A stretch of DNA of 64,000 nucleotides from Cristatella mucedo. Its lineage: Eukaryota; Bryozoa; Phylactolaemata; Cristatellidae. The translations under genes were made by a program, and so were the position numbers. The DNA lies in the NCBI GenBank assembly GCA_009760855.2, contig WPIO01000079.1, positions 327,001 to 391,000 of the forward strand, given 5' to 3'. The notes beneath the pieces were generated by a model. The model had not been told where the DNA came from, searched no databases, and saw only the letters and a program-made list of their open reading frames with translations. Of this stretch, positions 1-11,441 are shown piece after piece (the stretch's first letter is position 1; every line of letters begins with the position of its first letter).

Positions 1-63
1 GCAAGCAGCGGTGATAGCCCTAAAGGCTCTTCTGTCGCTATACAAAAGAAGCTGTTGAATCAG
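1..63 (+). mobile_element. SINE A, 3' end only
   Basis: GCAAGCAGCGGTGATAGCC...CTCTTCTGTCGCTATACAAAAGAAGCTGTTGAATCAGC equals the 3' half of the SINE A copies at 6025 and 31452. The head lies left of the window. Confidence 0.78.
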
Positions 64-221
64 CGCATCTTATGTATGACGGCCACTACGCCAGTATGTA
101 CGCTTGTTAGCTTGCATTGCTCGCATATGATACGATACAGCCATCGTCGACAAAGCAACAACTCTGCTTGTGAGGGCTTGGCTCCCACGAGCCCCTACAC
201 AATTCTGCCCACACCTCGGCG

Positions 222-288
222 GCAGCAGCAGCGGCAGCAGCAGCAGCAGCAGCGGCAGCGGCGGCGGCGGCAGCAGCAGCAGCAGGTC
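222..288 (+). repeat. CAG/CGG-rich microsatellite
   Basis: GGCAGCAGCAGCGGCAG... imperfect triplet repeat in the intron after Tec-like exon 4. Its open frames are artefacts. Confidence 0.9.
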
Positions 289-372
289 CTCGTGGCTTTT
301 GACAAAATATTGGGAAAAACGCAAGCGCACGCATAGTGGCGGCCCTCCGGCGCCACCTCGGTGCTTGCTCAC

Positions 373-564
373 CGCTTGCTGGCAGCGTCGGGAGCTTCCA
401 CGTCTTAATTTCGCAAGGCGGAGCCATCCGATCGGGCTGCTCGCAGCACGAGTACTTTTTGGCAGTGGCCGTCCAAATGCCAGGATGGTATTTTTCCACG
501 TGCGGGACAGACTTTGCAAGGAGCGGCTGCCGGCGGTACGACTCGGTCCAAAAATCAGAGCACG
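373..564 (-). CDS. Tec-like kinase exon 4 (BTK zinc motif)
   Basis: 192 bases between acceptor CACCTTTGGTTGCAG| and donor AGCG|GTGAGC, phase 1 in and out. Encodes YHPGIW, then KKYSCC, then ten residues later Cys. This is the H-x(n)-CC-x(9)-C zinc site that packs against the PH domain in Tec kinases; the His-to-CysCys gap is two residues longer than in human Btk. A short Trp/Lys/Pro tail follows. The next exon would be left of the window. Confidence 0.85.
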
Positions 565-2318
565 CTGCAACCAAAGGTGCCAGCTGACGTGAGGTCAAAT
601 CGGTAAATAAAGACTGCCGCACTCAAATTATGGAGGCACTCAAAATATGGCGGCACTCAAAATATGGCGGCACTCAAAATATGGCGGCACTCAAAATATG
701 GCGGCACTCAAAATATGGCGGCACTCTAAATATGGCGGCACTCTAAATATGGCGGCACTCTAAATATGGCAGCACTCAAAATATGGCGGCACTCTAAATA
801 TGGCGGCACTCTAAATATGGCGGCACTCTAAATATGGCGGCACTCTAAATATGGCGGCACTCTAAATATGGCGGCACTCTAAATATGGTCGCTCTCGTCC
901 TTGGCTCCCCCCACACGACCCCTTTCCTTGGTTTTCGCATTGGTTTCGGGGCAAATGCCTACATCAAGCAGTCAAAGAATTAATAGGAGCAGCTCGGCTG
1001 TGGACGAAATACATTTTAGATATAGGACGCGAGCATGTAGGACGGAGGGGGCAACACACTTGTAGGACTGGAGGCGGAGCCCCAACCTGTAGTCATGTGA
1101 GCTAATGAGCTCCTCCTACTAAATGTCGAAGAAAGCGTCGATCAGTAGTGATTTTGCACGATCTCAATACTCCACCAGCTTTCCGAATCAGACTTTTAAA
1201 TGTTGGCATGCACTAGCTTATTATAGCATTCAGCAGCTTAAAATTTTAATTCACTTAAAATCCTTCGGTGACCTTGCCTTTCGTTTGCATGCTCCCAAAG
1301 CCTGAAACTCAATCTCGATTGACGTCACGACATCCCCCGACTTGACGAAATTTAAAAAGAAGCTAAAAACGCACTTGTTCCTCGAAGTATTCGCTCTGCC
1401 TGCGTGAATTGTCCTTTGCGTTTTAATGTGTGCTATACTGTGTAAGTGATCACTAACCATACTATGCATGTCGACATTGTGCATGTCATCACTAACCTTA
1501 TGGTCAAGCTTTCATAGCATCTTGTGTAATATGCCCAGTTAGAGATCAAGCTCTCAGAGGGGGGTATACCAATGGACAAATGTATAATTACTATTATTAT
1601 TATTTCATATTTCGTTTGATGAACTCTCCAGGTCTCTGGTTTGTCCTGACATGCACATTCAAGAGCTGCCTGCCACACTAGCGCTGGTATCTGGTATTCG
1701 TAACCAACAGATTAGTTAATCCTACAGGTATAGGGTGTCCATATGTGTGTCCATGACTACCACTTAATTTTGCTATCAGCTGCTGTCTGCATAAGGTTTT
1801 TGCTTTGCTCCTGCACAGCATCTGCATGGCAGACAGGCAGCAGTCATCCCTAGCCCGACTCCTGCTTTGATCAGACAGCAGGCCGAGGTTAAGTGTACTT
1901 AAGCTGGTCGGGCCAAAACTCTACTCACGCCTCCGCCTTGATCTGCAGCTGATGACTGAACAACCAGCAGTGCCCTCCTGAAGGAAGGGAGCTGCATCCT
2001 TTTCCTTCTTAGTAATCGCCTTGTTGAGACCGGCCGTATCCCACACTTGCATTTTTGCTAATACTCACTAGCAGCACTAACCCAGTATCACATCAGTCAG
2101 ATACATGGCAGCATAAATAAATAAATAGCACAAACTTGATACTGGCTCTAACCAAATTTCCATAACATGGTGACTGCCAACTGGACAACAAACAAGCTTA
2201 TAGCTAATGCAAAACTCTACAGCTAGGTTAATAAAAAACTCTCTAGGCTCGTCGGCCGTGAACGGTGCCACTGCCGCAGTATACCAATTCTCTCTGTCTG
2301 TCTGTCTCTGTCTGTCTG

Positions 2319-2393
<75 letters not shown>

Positions 2394-5300
2394 CTCTCTC
2401 TCTCTCTATGATCTTTATTGGCTCCCCACTATGCACCACATCGACTTTTAAGTTCTGCCACTGACCCTTAGGTTTCTTCATTCATTTACACCGGCCAACC
2501 TGCTAGAAATACTTCGTTCTCAGGCTTTGAATCAAACCCACAACTGTTCTAACTCGTCGCTTAGCCATGTCGAACAAAGCTCGTCACTTGGTAATCGCAC
2601 CTTTAGCTCATATGCTCCTGCAACCTTAAGCTCACTCTAGACTGACGTCATGACATCCACTAAGTTGAAAACGCTCCTTGCCGGATTTGATCTTCGCACA
2701 GTAAATTGTTCTCTGTGTGCTTAGGCATGCTGAAACTGCCCATGCTATTACTAAACAATTGACATTTGCTTCTATCCCAGCATATATAAAGTGCCTAGAA
2801 AGAGATCGAGTTCCCCTTTCAGGGTACTATCTAAATCCTATTATTATCATCATTAATTTTTTTTAGCACGTCATTACCGAGCTTTACAAATCTGCGACTT
2901 GTAAAGCCTTCTGATTATTAGGTCAAGGCACCGCTCTCTCCACCCTGTGTGGGGTTACCCTTTGACAACAGCGGCAGAGTTACTCCTCTGCATGGGTACG
3001 TCGCTATGTGAAGACATACACTATAAACTGGTCTACCAGCATCAGGCATGAGGTCAGAGCAGATCAGAGGTGAGAGGAAAATGTCAAAGTAGCAGCAGAG
3101 AGAAGCTAGTACTGCCCGTGGGCGGAACTCGCTTCGGCTGCTGTTGCTCTGCACTGACTCGTACCGTCGCGGACTGCTTTGATCCAGTCGGTTCGCTGTT
3201 CGGCCGTGGTGGCGTTCACGTAGAGCACGAGCAGCAGCCCGGGTGTCGAGCCGCTGGCATCTAGCGAGTTCATGCCGTTGCCACTGCTGCTCGTATAGCC
3301 GATCTGTGCAACGAAAGAAGTGCAGTTGCATCACCGCCGACGAGTGAAAGCTGAAAGCTGCTTCCTGTGAAAGCTGAAAACTGATGAATGAAAACTGATG
3401 AATGAAAGCTGCTTCCTGCGCTCGTCGCCTGTGCACCCGGCGCCACTGATTGGGTCATGCTTTCTTCATTTCGCACTTTTACATTTCTTCACGTTCTTTC
3501 ATTTTATTTTCAAGAGAATGTTAGGGATACACAATCAACGAATAGAGGCAGCAGCAGCTGAGAGCGGAGCAGTCGTGAGAGCTCGTCGCCAGAGCTCATC
3601 GACTAGCAGCGGTTCGCGCATTCCCCCCCAGCCCCTGGGGTGCACACTGGGGCCACGCTGCTCGCAGAGACCGAAGAGGGCGAGCAGCTGCGAGCCGGAT
3701 TCTCCGGCAGCCGCCTGCCAAGGAGCCCGCAAAAGTGCAAGGGGTCTTCCCGCCCCCACCGCAGCCAACGTCCCCTCCCTACCTCTCTCCCTCCCTCCCC
3801 CTGGCAGGGGCGCACCGACACGGACACTCTCCTGTCGCGACTATAACTCCTCAGCGATCGACAGCAGGCGACTGGTAGACGACACGCTGTCGCCTGTCGT
3901 GCAACTAGTGACACTCGGCGGCTCGCTCTCACCTGGAAGCCAAATTTCTTGTTGCCGTCATACTTGAGCAGGTCGGCCTCTTCCACCATGTCAACGGTGT
4001 TAAGCCACAGCACCCCTTTCTCTTTACCATGGCTTTTCTACAGTAGAGAGCGAGACGGAGCAGAGAGCTGTTGCCGCTCAGGCGCTCGCACGCTGCCGAC
4101 GACCGTCGAGGCTGCGCGGTCAAGCAGGCGGGCGACCGAGTAGGCGATCGCTCAGCCTCCGAGGTGAGTGCCACGTGCCGTGGTCAGGGGGCAGGGTGAT
4201 GGCCATCAGGCTCTTCAAACGTCAAATAGATGAGTGGCCGCTGAGTCGGCCGACCACCACTCGCTTACGCAACGACAACTACTCTCCTACTGCCGACTAT
4301 GGCACATCCTTTTCAGCGGTCCTGAGCTGCTACTTCTATGCTACTCACTACCTCAACTGTGCTCTCCTGACTCTGCTATGCTTCCCACTTTCTCTTTGTT
4401 GCATGTCTGTTGGCTACCGAATGTGTACCGAAAGCCGCTTAGGCTGTGAGTGCTCTATACAAAACTCTCCTGCGTAACACCCACATGGTCTTTATGACTT
4501 TGTGGAGTTACAGACGGAGATACATTACATTACATTACATTGCTTACTTTTCTCCATTATTGATTACACGTGGCTGGTCCTGGTGCACAATGCACACGCG
4601 ATGAGTCTGCTTGACAAAACAAGACGACTGCTTTTAAGTGAATTTTTCATGCTACCTGAATGCAATTTTTGATTTATGCTTAAGCCAACTTTCTTCTGAC
4701 GTCTTCACTCACTAATAAATCACTCACCAATGACAGCAGGAAAGGAGCAGTGAACTTGGTTTGACCCAGGGGCCTCTGTGGTTCCCCCTTAAGGGGCCTG
4801 CCCTTGACGACCGAGGTCATGGACTCGAACCCCATGGTAAATGTGAAGCACCTTAATAGAAATTAAGTCGTCTTAGAGAGCTGCACAAATTAATTACATA
4901 TTTTTTAATTTTTTTAACGAGTTTAAATAAAGCAAGGGTTTCGCTTCGGACAGTCACACGCAAGCTGGTGTATGCTGACAGGGTTGAAGCGACCAGATAT
5001 ACAACAGCAACAATTGTAAAAAACAAAACAAGGCAGAGCTCCCTAAGAGAACTATATCTCTTCCTCGGCACTTTGTATATGCAGCAAAGAGAGCGCTTCG
5101 ATTGATCAGTGATAACAATTTCAGCACGAGTAAGCACATAAACGACGACGACGTCACGTGAACGAAGCGAATGCTGCGATGTAGGCAGTCCCGACAGCAT
5201 GCAGCAGCAGTGTGCTCTCTGAGCAGCAGTGTGCTGCTGCTGCTGCTATGTGCTGTTTGCAGTGTGCTGCTGCTCGAGGTCAAGCTGGTGTTCGAGGTCA

Positions 5301-5610
5301 AGCTGGTGCTCGAGGTCATGCTCGAGGTCACGCTGGTGCTCGAGGCCAAGCTAGTACTCGAGGCATCTTGCAGAGCTGCTGCATCGAGTACCAGCTCGCA
5401 GTGAGGCAGGGCTTCAAGCACGCTCGGTGTGTTACATTCAGTTGAACGCCCACCCTGCCTCGTGCAATCCCACTTGCAAATGGCATGCTGCAGAATGCGA
5501 CGATTCGAGTACAGATGCATAACACGAACACTAGCATTAGCATCTCATTAGCATTAACCTCATACATATATACACACACATATACACACACATATATATG
5601 TGTATATATG

Positions 5611-5685
<75 letters not shown>

Positions 5686-7878
5686 GTATATATATATATA
5701 TATACATATACACACATATATATGTGTGTATATATATATATATATATACATATATACACACATATACGTATATATATATATTGCAGGTAGAATAATAGAA
5801 GAATGGTAGAAGACTACCACTGAGCTGAGGCGGCAAGCTGTAATATTAACAATTACACATCCATATAGTGACCTCAGAGATTACACTGTAACGGCAGCAT
5901 GATCTATTTGTTGGTTAGTGGGAACATGCTCAGTTGTTAACAAGCAGAATATGGTTTGAGATTACATGCACAGTGTAAGCAGATGTAGAGCTGCAAGCAG
6001 TGGTCACACACCCGTTTACTGGGTCGTGATAGCTCAGGAGGTAAGGTGCTTGCTTTCATGACGAAGGTCGTGGGTTCGAATCCTACAGTGGGCGATTCTT
6101 TACTGCCAACTGCAAGTAGTGGTGATGGTGATGTTACTGACAACTATGGCTCTTTTGCTACTACAAAAATGAGGCTGTTATGTCAGCTAATTTCTTTTAC
6201 AGTGGGAAATACTGAATTGCCTGTTGCAGGACTTAAACCCACGACCTGGGTCTTAAGTGCAAGCACCTGCCCCTGCACTAAGACCCAGGGGCAAGCAGAG
6301 AGAACTAAATCTCTCTTTCCAGGCATGAGAGGGAAGCTGAAAAGGCACCATATAAACGGACTAGACGTAAGACATGCACAACAGTAAGATGCATTAGCAC
6401 ATAAAGACTATTCACAAGGTCAGTGCATCGACTTTTCAAGGTTCTGTCACTCACTTTTAGGTCTACATTCTCTGGCTTCAGCCTACCTATCAGAACTACT
6501 CCCCCACCAGATAAAGAATCGTACAACCTGCTGTTCTGACTCGAATCGTTTAGCCATACCTCACACGAACCTCAAAACCATTGGAGACCGTGCCTTTAGT
6601 TCCTATGCTCCCAAAGCTTGGAACTCACTACCGATGCCCGGCACAACATCCCCCTGACATTACGACATTTAAAAAGAAGTTTAAAATGCGCCTGTTTACA
6701 GCATTTGGTGGGTCTTTGTGATTAGCCATTCGTGTGCATGTACCTGCTGCTTACACTATGCCTCCTCCTTGCGAATGTTATCACCAAAGATTTGGTAATG
6801 CTTTCTATACAGCATCTATAAAGTGTATAGAAAGAGACTCGGTTCTCTGACTGTGCTTTACAGATGTATTATTATTATTATTCTTAAGGTCGACTCATGC
6901 CCGATGTTGACGAACACGTGTGCTTTTAATTTTTGCTATCAGTGTTAAGTTAAGTTAGGGGACGTCATGATGTCAATAGGTACACAGTTTCAGACTTAAG
7001 GTACACAAGAAATGAGTCAGGCACAGTCAACAGAAGTGTCAAGGTTGGTTTAGAGGCAGAGCTGAACAGATTCAGTCAAAAGAGCAAGCGGTACCTAGGT
7101 GCCTAGCCTGATTGGGAGATAGTTCAGATGTATAACGGGCAGCAAGAGAGTGAGAGTGACAAAATCTTGATGGCCGCGGTATGCTGCTAGATGGATACCC
7201 AGTGCAGGCCGGTGAGAAGTGGTAAAACGTTAACAATTTCAAAGTTCCCGACTAACTAAGCTGCTTAGTTTTGCACCAACTGGAAGATTTCGATTGTACA
7301 GGCCAGAATACCTACGAGTAGTGAGCTACAGAAGTCAAGACAGGAACTCACAAATGCATTGCCCAACTTGGATATGGCATCCCTGACCTAAGCAGGCTCG
7401 TATTTATGCAAGTAGCTGAATGTAGGCAAACGCAACATTGGAGCTGATATGGTCCTCTACTGATAGGCAACTTAGGAACAAGGAGACCCAGATTTCGTGG
7501 GGATTTTAAGGGATATAATATGCCGGCCGAGTCCACTTTGAGTGCTAGATTCCCAATATCTGAGTAACCTTAGGTTTGCCCAGAACTATTAAGTAGGTTT
7601 TAGTGGCATTTAATTTGAGAAAACTTTCTGCAATCCAAGAGAGAAAGAGACGGAGGGAGAGAGACAGAGTGTGATGGAGAGAGAAGGAGAGTCACCGGGC
7701 TGAAAGTCAGGCAGGGATAAAAGCTACTCACCTCGAGCGAGCCCTCGTAATATCGAAGGCAGTCATTGTAAAGTATGAACCAGCGGCTCTTGAAGTTGTC
7801 CGACGAAAGGCGGCTCTTCATGTGCGACCGCTTGGTCATGAAGTCGCGCTTTCGAATAGCACCGGATTGGTCGGCCAT
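373..7878 (-). CDS. Tec/Btk-family non-receptor tyrosine kinase, N-terminal part (4 coding exons, 3' part outside window)
   Basis: Spliced minus-strand gene: exons 7732-7878, 3933-4037, 3165-3303 and 373-564. Together they give 194 complete residues: a PH domain (about 8-130) and a BTK-type zinc motif (about 150-182). Tec kinases bind phosphoinositides through the PH domain at the plasma membrane and signal through SH3, SH2 and kinase domains, which would be encoded left of position 1. Visible marks are the basic KRSHMKSR and NFKSRWF strands, the YYEGSLE strand, the invariant PH tryptophan in DWIKAV, and H157, C170, C171, C181 of the BTK motif. The PH-plus-BTK order is diagnostic of Tec kinases (and some GAP1 RasGAPs); the spacing and the HPxxW start favour Tec. 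Splice phases are 0, 0, 1, 1 and all agree. The ATG at 7878 has a strong Kozak context (GACATGG) and an in-frame TGA 18 bases upstream, so it is probably the true start. The kinase domain is not visible, so family assignment rests on the N-terminus. Confidence 0.82.
619..890 (+). repeat. 17-bp minisatellite, 16 copies
   Basis: Unit GCACTCAAAATATGGCG with an A/T variant (CTCAAAATATGG or CTCTAAATATGG). Lies in the Tec-like intron 3, beginning 55 bases upstream of the exon 4 acceptor. Confidence 0.95.
1185..1608 (+). mobile_element. LINE family 1, degenerate 3' copy
   Basis: Plus-strand remnants [16 protein letters not shown] and [11 protein letters not shown], then a decayed hairpin (1535-1565) and (ATT)n. 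Lies in the Tec-like intron 3. Confidence 0.75.
2290..2408 (+). repeat. (CT)n microsatellite
   Basis: TGTC-rich start, then about 40 CT dinucleotides. Tec-like intron 3. Confidence 0.95.
2490..2860 (+). mobile_element. LINE family 1, degenerate 3' copy
   Basis: Recognisable GACGTCATGACATCC, ACTGCCCATG and AAAGTGCCTAGAAAGAGATCGAGTT elements and an ATTATTATC tail; coding frame lost. Tec-like intron 3. Confidence 0.65.
3165..3303 (-). CDS. Tec-like kinase exon 3 (PH domain end)
   Basis: 46 codons plus one base, between acceptor CTTTCGTTGCACAG| and donor GACG|GTACGA. A Ser/Gly-rich loop (first 20 residues) precedes [20 protein letters not shown], the last strand and C-terminal helix with the invariant PH tryptophan. 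It ends in phase 1, which exon 4 completes as an alanine codon. Confidence 0.82.
3933..4037 (-). CDS. Tec-like kinase exon 2 (PH domain middle)
   Basis: 35 codons between acceptor CTACTGTAG| and donor CAG|GTGAGA, phase 0 at both ends. Encodes [16 protein letters not shown] and KKFGFQ, matching the PH pattern KG-(strand)-(V/I)xxVE and the KxFxFQV strand. Surrounding long frames on both strands are shadows. Confidence 0.85.
4225..4545 (+). mobile_element. LINE family 2 3' end
   Basis: CTTACGCAACGACAACTACTCTCC to CGGAGATACATTACATTACATTACATT: C-terminal codons, the 3' region, and an (ATTAC)n tail. Tec-like intron 1. Confidence 0.82.
4745..4875 (+). mobile_element. SINE B copy
   Basis: TTGGTTTGACCCAGGGG head, CGAGGTCATGGACTCGAACCCC B box and AAGCACCTTAATAGAAATTAAGTCGTCTTAG, a decayed version of the family 1 LINE hairpin. 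Confidence 0.7.
5275..5364 (+). repeat. 18-bp minisatellite
   Basis: Unit CGAGGTCAAGCTGGTGCT, about five copies, one shortened to 12 bp. Preceded by CTG triplets at 5229-5274. Confidence 0.9.
5562..5782 (+). repeat. (TA)n/(CA)n microsatellite
   Basis: Long TATATA with TG/CA interruptions on both sides, able to fold on itself. Tec-like intron 1. Confidence 0.95.
6022..6195 (+). mobile_element. SINE A, complete copy
   Basis: tRNA-derived SINE. A box TGATAGCTCAGGAGGTAAGG and B box GGTTCGAATCC of an internal Pol III promoter, a GGTGATGG-rich body, and the AGGCTGTTATGTCAGCTAATTTC end. Tec-like intron 1. Confidence 0.82.
6425..6890 (+). mobile_element. LINE family 1, degenerate 3' copy
   Basis: TTCTGTCACTCACTTTTAGG, GGAGACCGTGCCTTTAGTTC and TGGAACTCACTACCGA correspond to the LINE C-terminal domain; then hairpin-like 6823-6865 and (ATT)n. 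Tec-like intron 1. Confidence 0.78.
7732..7878 (-). CDS. Tec-like kinase exon 1 (PH domain start)
   Basis: 49 codons from the ATG to a donor GAG|GTGAGT, phase 0. Encodes the basic first strands of the PH domain (KRSHMKSR, then [12 protein letters not shown], ending YYEGSLE), the part that in Btk contacts inositol phosphates. The upstream bases hold an in-frame TGA at 7894-7896. The end of the 5' untranslated region is not resolved: possible acceptors are weak. Confidence 0.85.
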
Positions 7879-7960
7879 GTCTGCGCCCCGGCGTCAGGCT
7901 CGAACGATGCTGTGTACTCCACGTGCCTCGGCAATGCACACCTAGGCAACGAAATAGACG
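7879..7960 (-). promoter_or_regulatory. Tec-like gene 5' leader (untranslated)
   Basis: Bases directly upstream of the ATG carry an in-frame stop and a purine at -3 with G at +4. Either a 5' untranslated exon continues here or it begins at a weak acceptor such as GAGTACACAG. No TATA box is evident nearby. The transcription start is not determined. Confidence 0.35.
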
Positions 7961-8429
7961 GCAAAAGGTTTCCCGATGCAATGAGGTAAATTGCAGTCAA
8001 AAAGCTTTTACGAAGAATGCAAATGTTAGCGATTATATTTTGCTCCTCTCTCATCGCATGCCAGCTGCTAAGAACCAATTCTATTATGGCGTCTGCTCAT
8101 CACCGGTCTGGCTATCTCCTTCCAGCCAGGCTCTGCGAGGCATTCGCCTGGTAATCAACTGCTCTCCATCACCTTGCCATAAGCAGCCCCTCAAATATGT
8201 AGGTGGGGCACTTCCACAACATCGAAGGAGTACATAGCAAACTTGCAAGACTGCAGAGGCACGTACTGCTTGAAGACTGTATAAACATGCAGGGCACCAC
8301 GCCACCAAGAGAAACGATGGGAAATGCTGAAATATCATCCCATTAGTTCATCTGTGACACGGTTAAGTTTGCTAGACGACCGATGTCATTCACAGAGCCA
8401 CCAGACAGCCCTCGATAGCCATCGGAAAC

Positions 8430-8720
8430 AGGACACTGAGACAATTTAAGTGAAACTACCGGCTGACGTCACGACACACCCTGAACTAAACGCATTATAT
8501 AATAATAGCAATAATAATAATTACATTTATACAGCACCCTCAGAGAACTGAATCTTTCTAGGCACTTTACACTACAAAGAAACTAAAGGCCACCTGTTCT
8601 CACAGTACTCGTGAGCTCACAGTGCTCGTGAATAATCCACCTGAATAATCCTTTGCTTGTTGATGGGTGCTGACATTGTCCTTATCACCGAGTAGAGAAG
8701 GTTCATTTCCAGAACTTGAT
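8430..8720. mobile_element. LINE family 1 fragments in both orientations
   Basis: A short plus-strand piece (CCGGCTGACGTCACGACACACCC) meets a minus-strand tail (8496-8600) with ATAATAATA and the CCTCAGAGAACTGAATC hairpin arm. Confidence 0.65.
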
Positions 8721-9420
8721 GTTTACTTCTTATGACTCTGTGAAATAAGTTTTAACTCGTTATTATTTCCATTTATAATTATCATTATCATATTTTGAAA
8801 TTGCAGCCGAAAAAAGTATTACCCCCCCCCCAGATGCTGCTACACACCACACTGCTGCAACGTTTGCCTTTAGGAATCCAAGACACTCAGCTGTCAAGTG
8901 CCCCCTTTGCTAAACTAGCAGCAGTGGATCACGGTGGATCAGCAGACAACGAGCCAAAATTCTTGCCCACAAGGCTTAGCTTCCATCGAAGACCGCCATT
9001 CCTCGGCCCTTTGTTCTTCTCCGTCATTGCGCTCGTCGTGCTCTCGTTGGGCAAACGATAGACTGTACCTTTCTTTAGTGAGAAAAAACCACATCAGTGA
9101 CAGAAACGTTTGCTCGGTAGGTACCTAACTGCAGAGGTCATCCTTGCAAGTCATTTGAAGACGTCTTCTCCGCTGCTGTTATTATTGCTGCCAATGGCTG
9201 TTCCTTTCCATTCATCCCTATGGGCAGCTACTTCTCTACTTACTAACTTACTTCCTTGACTATTTGTTCGTCTAAACAAAGCTTTCCAAATTTCTTTTCA
9301 ACACAATACTTTAGCAATTTTTCAAACTCAATACCAGACCAGATACAATGTTCCAATTAATGCCTTCCACATCCACTCATAAGCACGCACACAAACCATA
9401 CAGCACTACACACCACCACA
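8720..9420. other. No gene recognised
   Basis: Intergenic. Short A/T-rich and C-rich runs only; small open frames lack motifs. Confidence 0.6.
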
Positions 9421-9476
9421 TACGCCTGCACACACACACAAACACACACACACACATCAGAACACACACACACCAG

Positions 9477-9571
<95 letters not shown>

Positions 9572-9625
9572 ACACACACACACACACACACACACGAACA
9601 CACACACACACACACACACGACACT
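9420..9625 (+). repeat. (CA)n microsatellite
   Basis: Mostly pure CA with CGAACA interruptions. Confidence 0.95.
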
Positions 9626-9734
9626 AAGACCTCACCTCCTGACACAGAGCGCTCTAACGTGGTTCGTGTTCGTTGCAGAATTCTTCCGAAAACCGAAGTT
9701 CTTGCGAACATCGTATACGGTAACGATACAGCTA

Positions 9735-9838
9735 AGACCTGTTTAAAGTTATTCTGATTGTTACTAAGCACCTAGAAAGAGATTGAGTTCTCTGAGGGCG
9801 CTTTATCAGGTGCATTATTATTATTATTATTATTATTA
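9735..9838 (+). mobile_element. LINE family 1 tail
   Basis: AAGCACCTAGAAAGAGATTGAGTTCTCTGAGGGCGCTTTATC hairpin followed by (ATT)n, inserted between two (CA)n blocks. Confidence 0.8.
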
Positions 9839-9960
9839 ACACACACGACCACACGACCACACACACACACGAACACACACACACACACACACGAACAAAC
9901 GCATGCGCACACACACACGAACACACACACACACACACGAACACACACAGGCACGTGCAT
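9838..9960 (+). repeat. (CA)n microsatellite, interrupted
   Basis: CACACGAACACA-type repeat after a LINE family 1 tail, probably the other half of the 9420 block split by that insertion. Confidence 0.85.
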
Positions 9961-10399
9961 ACATTACACATTCACAAATTCTAGCACAATTGTGCAGAAG
10001 ACCATCTACCGCCGCCTGATCTGAGAGCATCACCAGCAGCAGCAGCAGGACTGGGGACACAGACATACGAGCAATAGTACGAGCAATAGTACGAGCAATT
10101 GACGGGCTTCTGTGGACTGTGGACAAGCTAATGCTCCTCTTCAGAGAGTCAGCAACGCCACCTACACTGGAAAAGGTCCTAGCTTTAATTTTTAGCATCT
10201 GCACAGCCGTCAACAGGAACCGGAGCCTTGATTCTTGAATGGGCAGTAGTGCATTATAGTAACCAATGGTAACATTCGCATCTTGATAAGGCAAGCCCAA
10301 AGGAAGTAACTTTAGGGTAAAGGTTATGCTAAGGTTAGAGGTTATGCTAAGCTCCTCAATCCTCCCTAAACTCGAGTTAAACTCACTTAAGATAGCTCG

Positions 10400-10636
10400 T
10401 GTTCTAGTGGTAAAGTAACCGGAGTTTATGCTGAATTAGTTTCTATATGTTTGCTGACACTGATGCATGCTACCACTAACATCACTTGCATGCTGACCCT
10501 GTGAATGTCACCCCTAACCATGTTATTCTTGTTGTTCATTGAGCATGTTACCACTAACCATTTGATCGTGCATCCTTTGCAGCAATTGTAAAGCGCCTAG
10601 AAAGATACTGACTTCTCTGATGGTGCTTTATCAAAT

Positions 10637-10675
<39 letters not shown>
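10400..10675 (+). mobile_element. LINE family 1 3' end
   Basis: 3' region with TGCTGACACTGATGCATGCTACCACTAAC, hairpin 10590-10633 and a long (ATT)n. Confidence 0.8.
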
Positions 10676-10678
<3 letters not shown>

Positions 10679-11024
10679 GCACGACTTCGTATATAATTCA
10701 GTTTTTGATAACACTGATGCTACGCAGACTTTGAAATGAAGGCGAGTCGTGCTCGGAGATTTCTTAGAGAGGGAGAGGCCACCTGCCAGCCACCCTTTCA
10801 TGCACAGCTTTCAGCAACCTCTTTGCAATAATCGCAAGGTCACCGCCCGCCTATTGGGGCACTCGAGCTAGTCATCTGCTGATGAAGCAGACCAAAAAAC
10901 CCTGACTGCATCAGCCAGACTCCCTACAGGTCATTCGAGCTTCGGGGTGTGCATGCGAGTAAGGATATTGTACAGCTTGCAGGTCTGATTACAGCTAGCA
11001 AATAAATAAATAATAAATATGAGC

Positions 11025-11175
11025 TAATTTAAAGCCTCATTTGTATAGCAGCTGAAGAGCCTTAACGGCTACCACCACCGCTTGCAGTAAAGAATCACCC
11101 ACTTCACGATTCGAACCTAAAACCTCGGCCGACGAGAGCAAGCACCTTACCTCCTGAGCTATCACGGCCAGGCAT
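11025..11175 (-). mobile_element. SINE A copy
   Basis: In reverse: GGCCGTGATAGCTCAGGAGG A box and GGTTCGAATCG B box, then the shared 3' body with TTCAGCTGCTATAC. Confidence 0.8.
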
Positions 11176-11307
11176 TTGCAAGGCTTGTCTACATTCACTA
11201 AGGCCTCGCGTGACGAGAACAGCAAAGGCACAAACAGATGCATCGATGCAGGGTAGGGGTAGCAGAATCTTAGCAGAATCTTACACTATCGTAGCATATG
11301 CATGATC

Positions 11308-11441
<134 letters not shown>

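Noticed and set aside
107-622. Minus frame read as a 171-codon protein with a polyalanine run
   Set aside because: Only 373-564 is coding (Tec-like exon 4). The polyalanine part is the CAG repeat read past a good splice donor.
2077-2481. Arg-Glu repeat protein, and its Ser-Leu counterpart on the other strand
   Set aside because: Translation of the (CT)n/(GA)n microsatellite; the same applies near 11.3, 11.7 and 14.3 kb.
3929-4174. Alternative minus frame over Tec-like exon 2
   Set aside because: Out of phase with both neighbouring exons, while the other frame continues the PH domain exactly.
5485-5836. Tyr-Ile repeat proteins in several frames
   Set aside because: Translation of (TA)n; all frames on both strands are open for the same reason.
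6030-6100. Functional tRNA gene
   Set aside because: A and B boxes are present, but no acceptor-stem pairing is evident and the unit recurs with the same non-tRNA body, so it is a SINE.
9348-9971. Cys-Val and His-Thr repeat proteins
   Set aside because: Translation of (CA)n, repeated at 26.3-26.5 kb.
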